This document shows positions 62,738 through 64,000 of a DNA stretch of 64,000 nucleotides, piece by piece (within the stretch, counting starts at the first letter, position 1; each line of letters begins with the position of its first letter). A model generated the notes under the pieces. It saw only the letters and a program-made list of their open reading frames with translations, searched no databases and was not told where the DNA came from. The position numbers were made by a program, and so were the translations under genes. Origin of the DNA: Sphingobacterium athyrii (lineage in GTDB: Bacteria; Bacteroidota; Bacteroidia; Sphingobacteriales; Sphingobacteriaceae); assembly GCF_003071065.1 (NCBI RefSeq), contig NZ_QCXX01000005.1:248001-312000 (forward strand), given 5' to 3'.

Positions 62738-62752
62738 CGTTTTTTGGATGAG

Positions 62753-62760
62753 CAAAGATA
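62753..62760 (-). promoter_or_regulatory. -7 box of gcvP
   Basis: TATCTTTG on the minus strand, 87 nt before the ATG. Confidence 0.5.
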
Positions 62761-63171
62761 GCAAAATAAATGACTGAAAACGAAGCAAAAAAGTGTATAA
62801 AAAGTCAGTTTTAACAACGCGCAGATATGCAATCGATTGTCCTATATGCATTAAAATTCAAATAAAAACAAACAACCAAAGTTCATGTTGAAAATATACC
62901 AAATAAATCAAAGATAACTTAACAGAATAATAAAAAATGAAAGATTGAAGATATTCTTTTGCAATGGCGCCGATTTTTCAATACATTAGTATAAGTACCA
63001 ATTGTAAAGTGATTTCTGACACTGTTCAATGATTCAAAGGGATTTCACGCATAGTGCAGCATTGCTGAAAATCGAAAAGAGAAATCGGGCTTTTACTGCA
63101 ATGGGACTCATAAAAACAAGCATATCATTCTTTTTAACAAATATAAACCAGCGAAGTAACGATTATAAATC
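62761..63171. other. Intergenic region between gcvP and the CtlX-like gene
   Basis: About 410 AT-rich bases with no open frame of note, no tRNA and no clear hairpin. It must hold the promoter of the CtlX-like gene, but no convincing box was seen. Confidence 0.4.
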
Positions 63172-64000
63172 ATGAGAAAACAGGTAACAGACAGTGTACT
63201 CCTAGTAAGACCCTCTGTCTTCCGCAAAAATGAGCAGACCGCAGTCAATAATTTTTTTCAAAGGGACATTGAAAACTTAAGCGGTGAAGATGTAAATAGG
63301 GAGGCACAAAGTGAATTTGATGCCCTTGTCAATGAATTAAAATCACACGGCATTTTAGTGACGGTCATTCAGGACGATGAAAAATCGGAAAGCCCGGACA
63401 GCATATTTCCGAACAATATTGTCTCTTTCCACCAGGATGGCAAAATTATCTTTTATCCGATGTTTGCCCCCAACCGTCGAAAAGAGCATTTATTGGATTT
63501 TGAGGGTCCATTGAAACAAAACGGTTACTATGTAAAGTTGATTAAAGACTTAAGTGAGGCCGAAAATAACAGACAATATTTAGAAGGAACCGGGGCCCTT
63601 GTACTGGACCGAACACACCGTATTGCTTATTGTGCGCTGTCGGAACGCGCGGACCGCACCATGTTGGACGAATACTGCAGAACGGAAAATTACACTCCGA
63701 TCGTCTTTCATGCATTTCAGACAGTCAATGGCGAACGCAGACCTATCTATCATACCAATGTGGTATTGGCGGTGGGAGAAGATTTTGCAATCTTATGTCC
63801 GGCTGCGATTGACAATCAATCCGAACGGGAGGAGTTGTTCAAGAAATTAAAAGAAACTGGAAAAGAAATCATCGAGATCAACGAAAACCAACTGGAAAAT
63901 TTTGCGGCAAACTGCCTCCAGGTCAGAAATAAATATGGCAACCGTTTTATCGTATTAAGCGATAAAGCATTATCCTCATTGACCCTTTATCAAACGGCAC
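63172..64000 (+). CDS. CtlX-like citrulline/arginine hydrolase of the guanidino-modifying superfamily (partial)
   Basis: Enzyme of the arginine deiminase/amidinotransferase superfamily; the frame runs off the right edge after 276 codons. MRKQVTDSVLLVRPSVFRKN is the family start. Substrate and active-site segments seen: SPDSIFPNNIVSFH, the Glu of EGTGALVLDR and the His of IYHTNVVLAVGE. The final catalytic Cys would lie beyond the window. The family includes CtlX, which hydrolyses citrulline to ornithine, and is often linked to arginine use. The start ATG 63172 follows an A/T-rich leader. The ornithine/arginine context cannot be seen here. Confidence 0.85.
   Translation, partial: MRKQVTDSVLLVRPSVFRKNEQTAVNNFFQRDIENLSGEDVNREAQSEFDALVNELKSHGILVTVIQDDEKSESPDSIFPNNIVSFHQDGKIIFYPMFAPNRRKEHLLDFEGPLKQNGYYVKLIKDLSEAENNRQYLEGTGALVLDRTHRIAYCALSERADRTMLDEYCRTENYTPIVFHAFQTVNGERRPIYHTNVVLAVGEDFAILCPAAIDNQSEREELFKKLKETGKEIIEINENQLENFAANCLQVRNKYGNRFIVLSDKALSSLTLYQTA

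Noticed and set aside
62666..62752. Glycine riboswitch before gcvP
   Set aside because: The leader is only about 87 nt, AT-rich, and shows none of the expected conserved G-rich segments.
1..64000. CRISPR arrays, insertion sequences, restriction or toxin-antitoxin systems
   Set aside because: No regularly spaced repeats, transposase motifs or typical defence proteins were seen in reading the whole window.

Overview
The window looks like chromosome of a Bacteroidota bacterium, most likely Sphingobacteriaceae (Sphingobacterium or a close relative). The signs are two SusC/SusD outer-membrane nutrient-uptake loci, many Spi/Spii-type signal peptides, promoters with the Bacteroidota -7 element TAnnTTTG, start codons almost without Shine-Dalgarno sequences, and lineage-typical proteins such as a NagB-deacetylase fusion, a barrel-less TonB-plug protein and small ECF-sigma clusters. 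It is mostly core chromosome: no integrase, transposase, phage gene or CRISPR array was seen.

Layout. 1-2.7 kb: end of a SusC/SusD pair. 2.9-7.5 kb: typA, kbl and a MacB-like permease, all on the minus strand. 7.7-11 kb: a DUF2147 protein, a small PF04020-type membrane protein and a Zn/Cd P-type ATPase. 11-14 kb: pgi and prfB, the latter with a programmed +1 frameshift. 14.4-17.2 kb: a two-gene polysaccharide locus (hyaluronan-synthase-like GT2 plus nucleotide-sugar dehydrogenase). 17.2-19.3 kb: a low-density stretch with gene remnants, a methyltransferase and tRNA-Glu. 19.3-26.5 kb: GH20 hexosaminidase, a siderophore-type TonB receptor with a striking palindromic promoter, and the NagB-deacetylase fusion. 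26.7-34.7 kb: aminotransferase, TlpA thioredoxin, radA, an M19 dipeptidase coupled to a serine hydrolase, and xseA-xseB. 34.8-44.2 kb: pirin, an Asp/Glu racemase homologue and a four-gene SusCD operon (TIG/NHL lipoprotein, SusC, SusD, DUF1735/DUF4973 lipoprotein) without enzymes or regulator. 45-48.2 kb: an ECF sigma factor with its small membrane partner, and a class-C serine hydrolase. 48.4-49.9 kb: a second identical tRNA-Glu and purD. 50.1-56.6 kb: a run of five plus-strand genes (A2M/TonB-plug protein, enoyl-CoA isomerase, lipoprotein, phosphohexomutase, NUDIX). 56.7-64 kb: a conserved protein of unknown function, idi, an amidase, gcvP and a partial CtlX-like hydrolase.

How the parts connect. 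The GH20 enzyme and the NagB fusion fit chitin/GlcNAc breakdown feeding fructose-6-phosphate, which Pgi and the phosphohexomutase interconvert. Kbl produces glycine and GcvP consumes it. The dipeptidase, two penicillin-binding-fold hydrolases and the amidase point to peptidoglycan turnover.

Most notable: (1) prfB keeps a perfect internal Shine-Dalgarno frameshift signal in a genome whose starts do not use one; (2) several genes (xseA, purD, the 437-aa conserved gene, probably radA) have a -7 box exactly 4 nt before ATG, predicting leaderless mRNAs; (3) a perfect 20-bp inverted repeat brackets the -7 box of the siderophore-receptor gene; (4) an alpha-2-macroglobulin-like protein carries a TonB plug domain without a barrel; (5) the SusCD operon has no enzymes. 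No defence or mobile system was found that could be called new with confidence.
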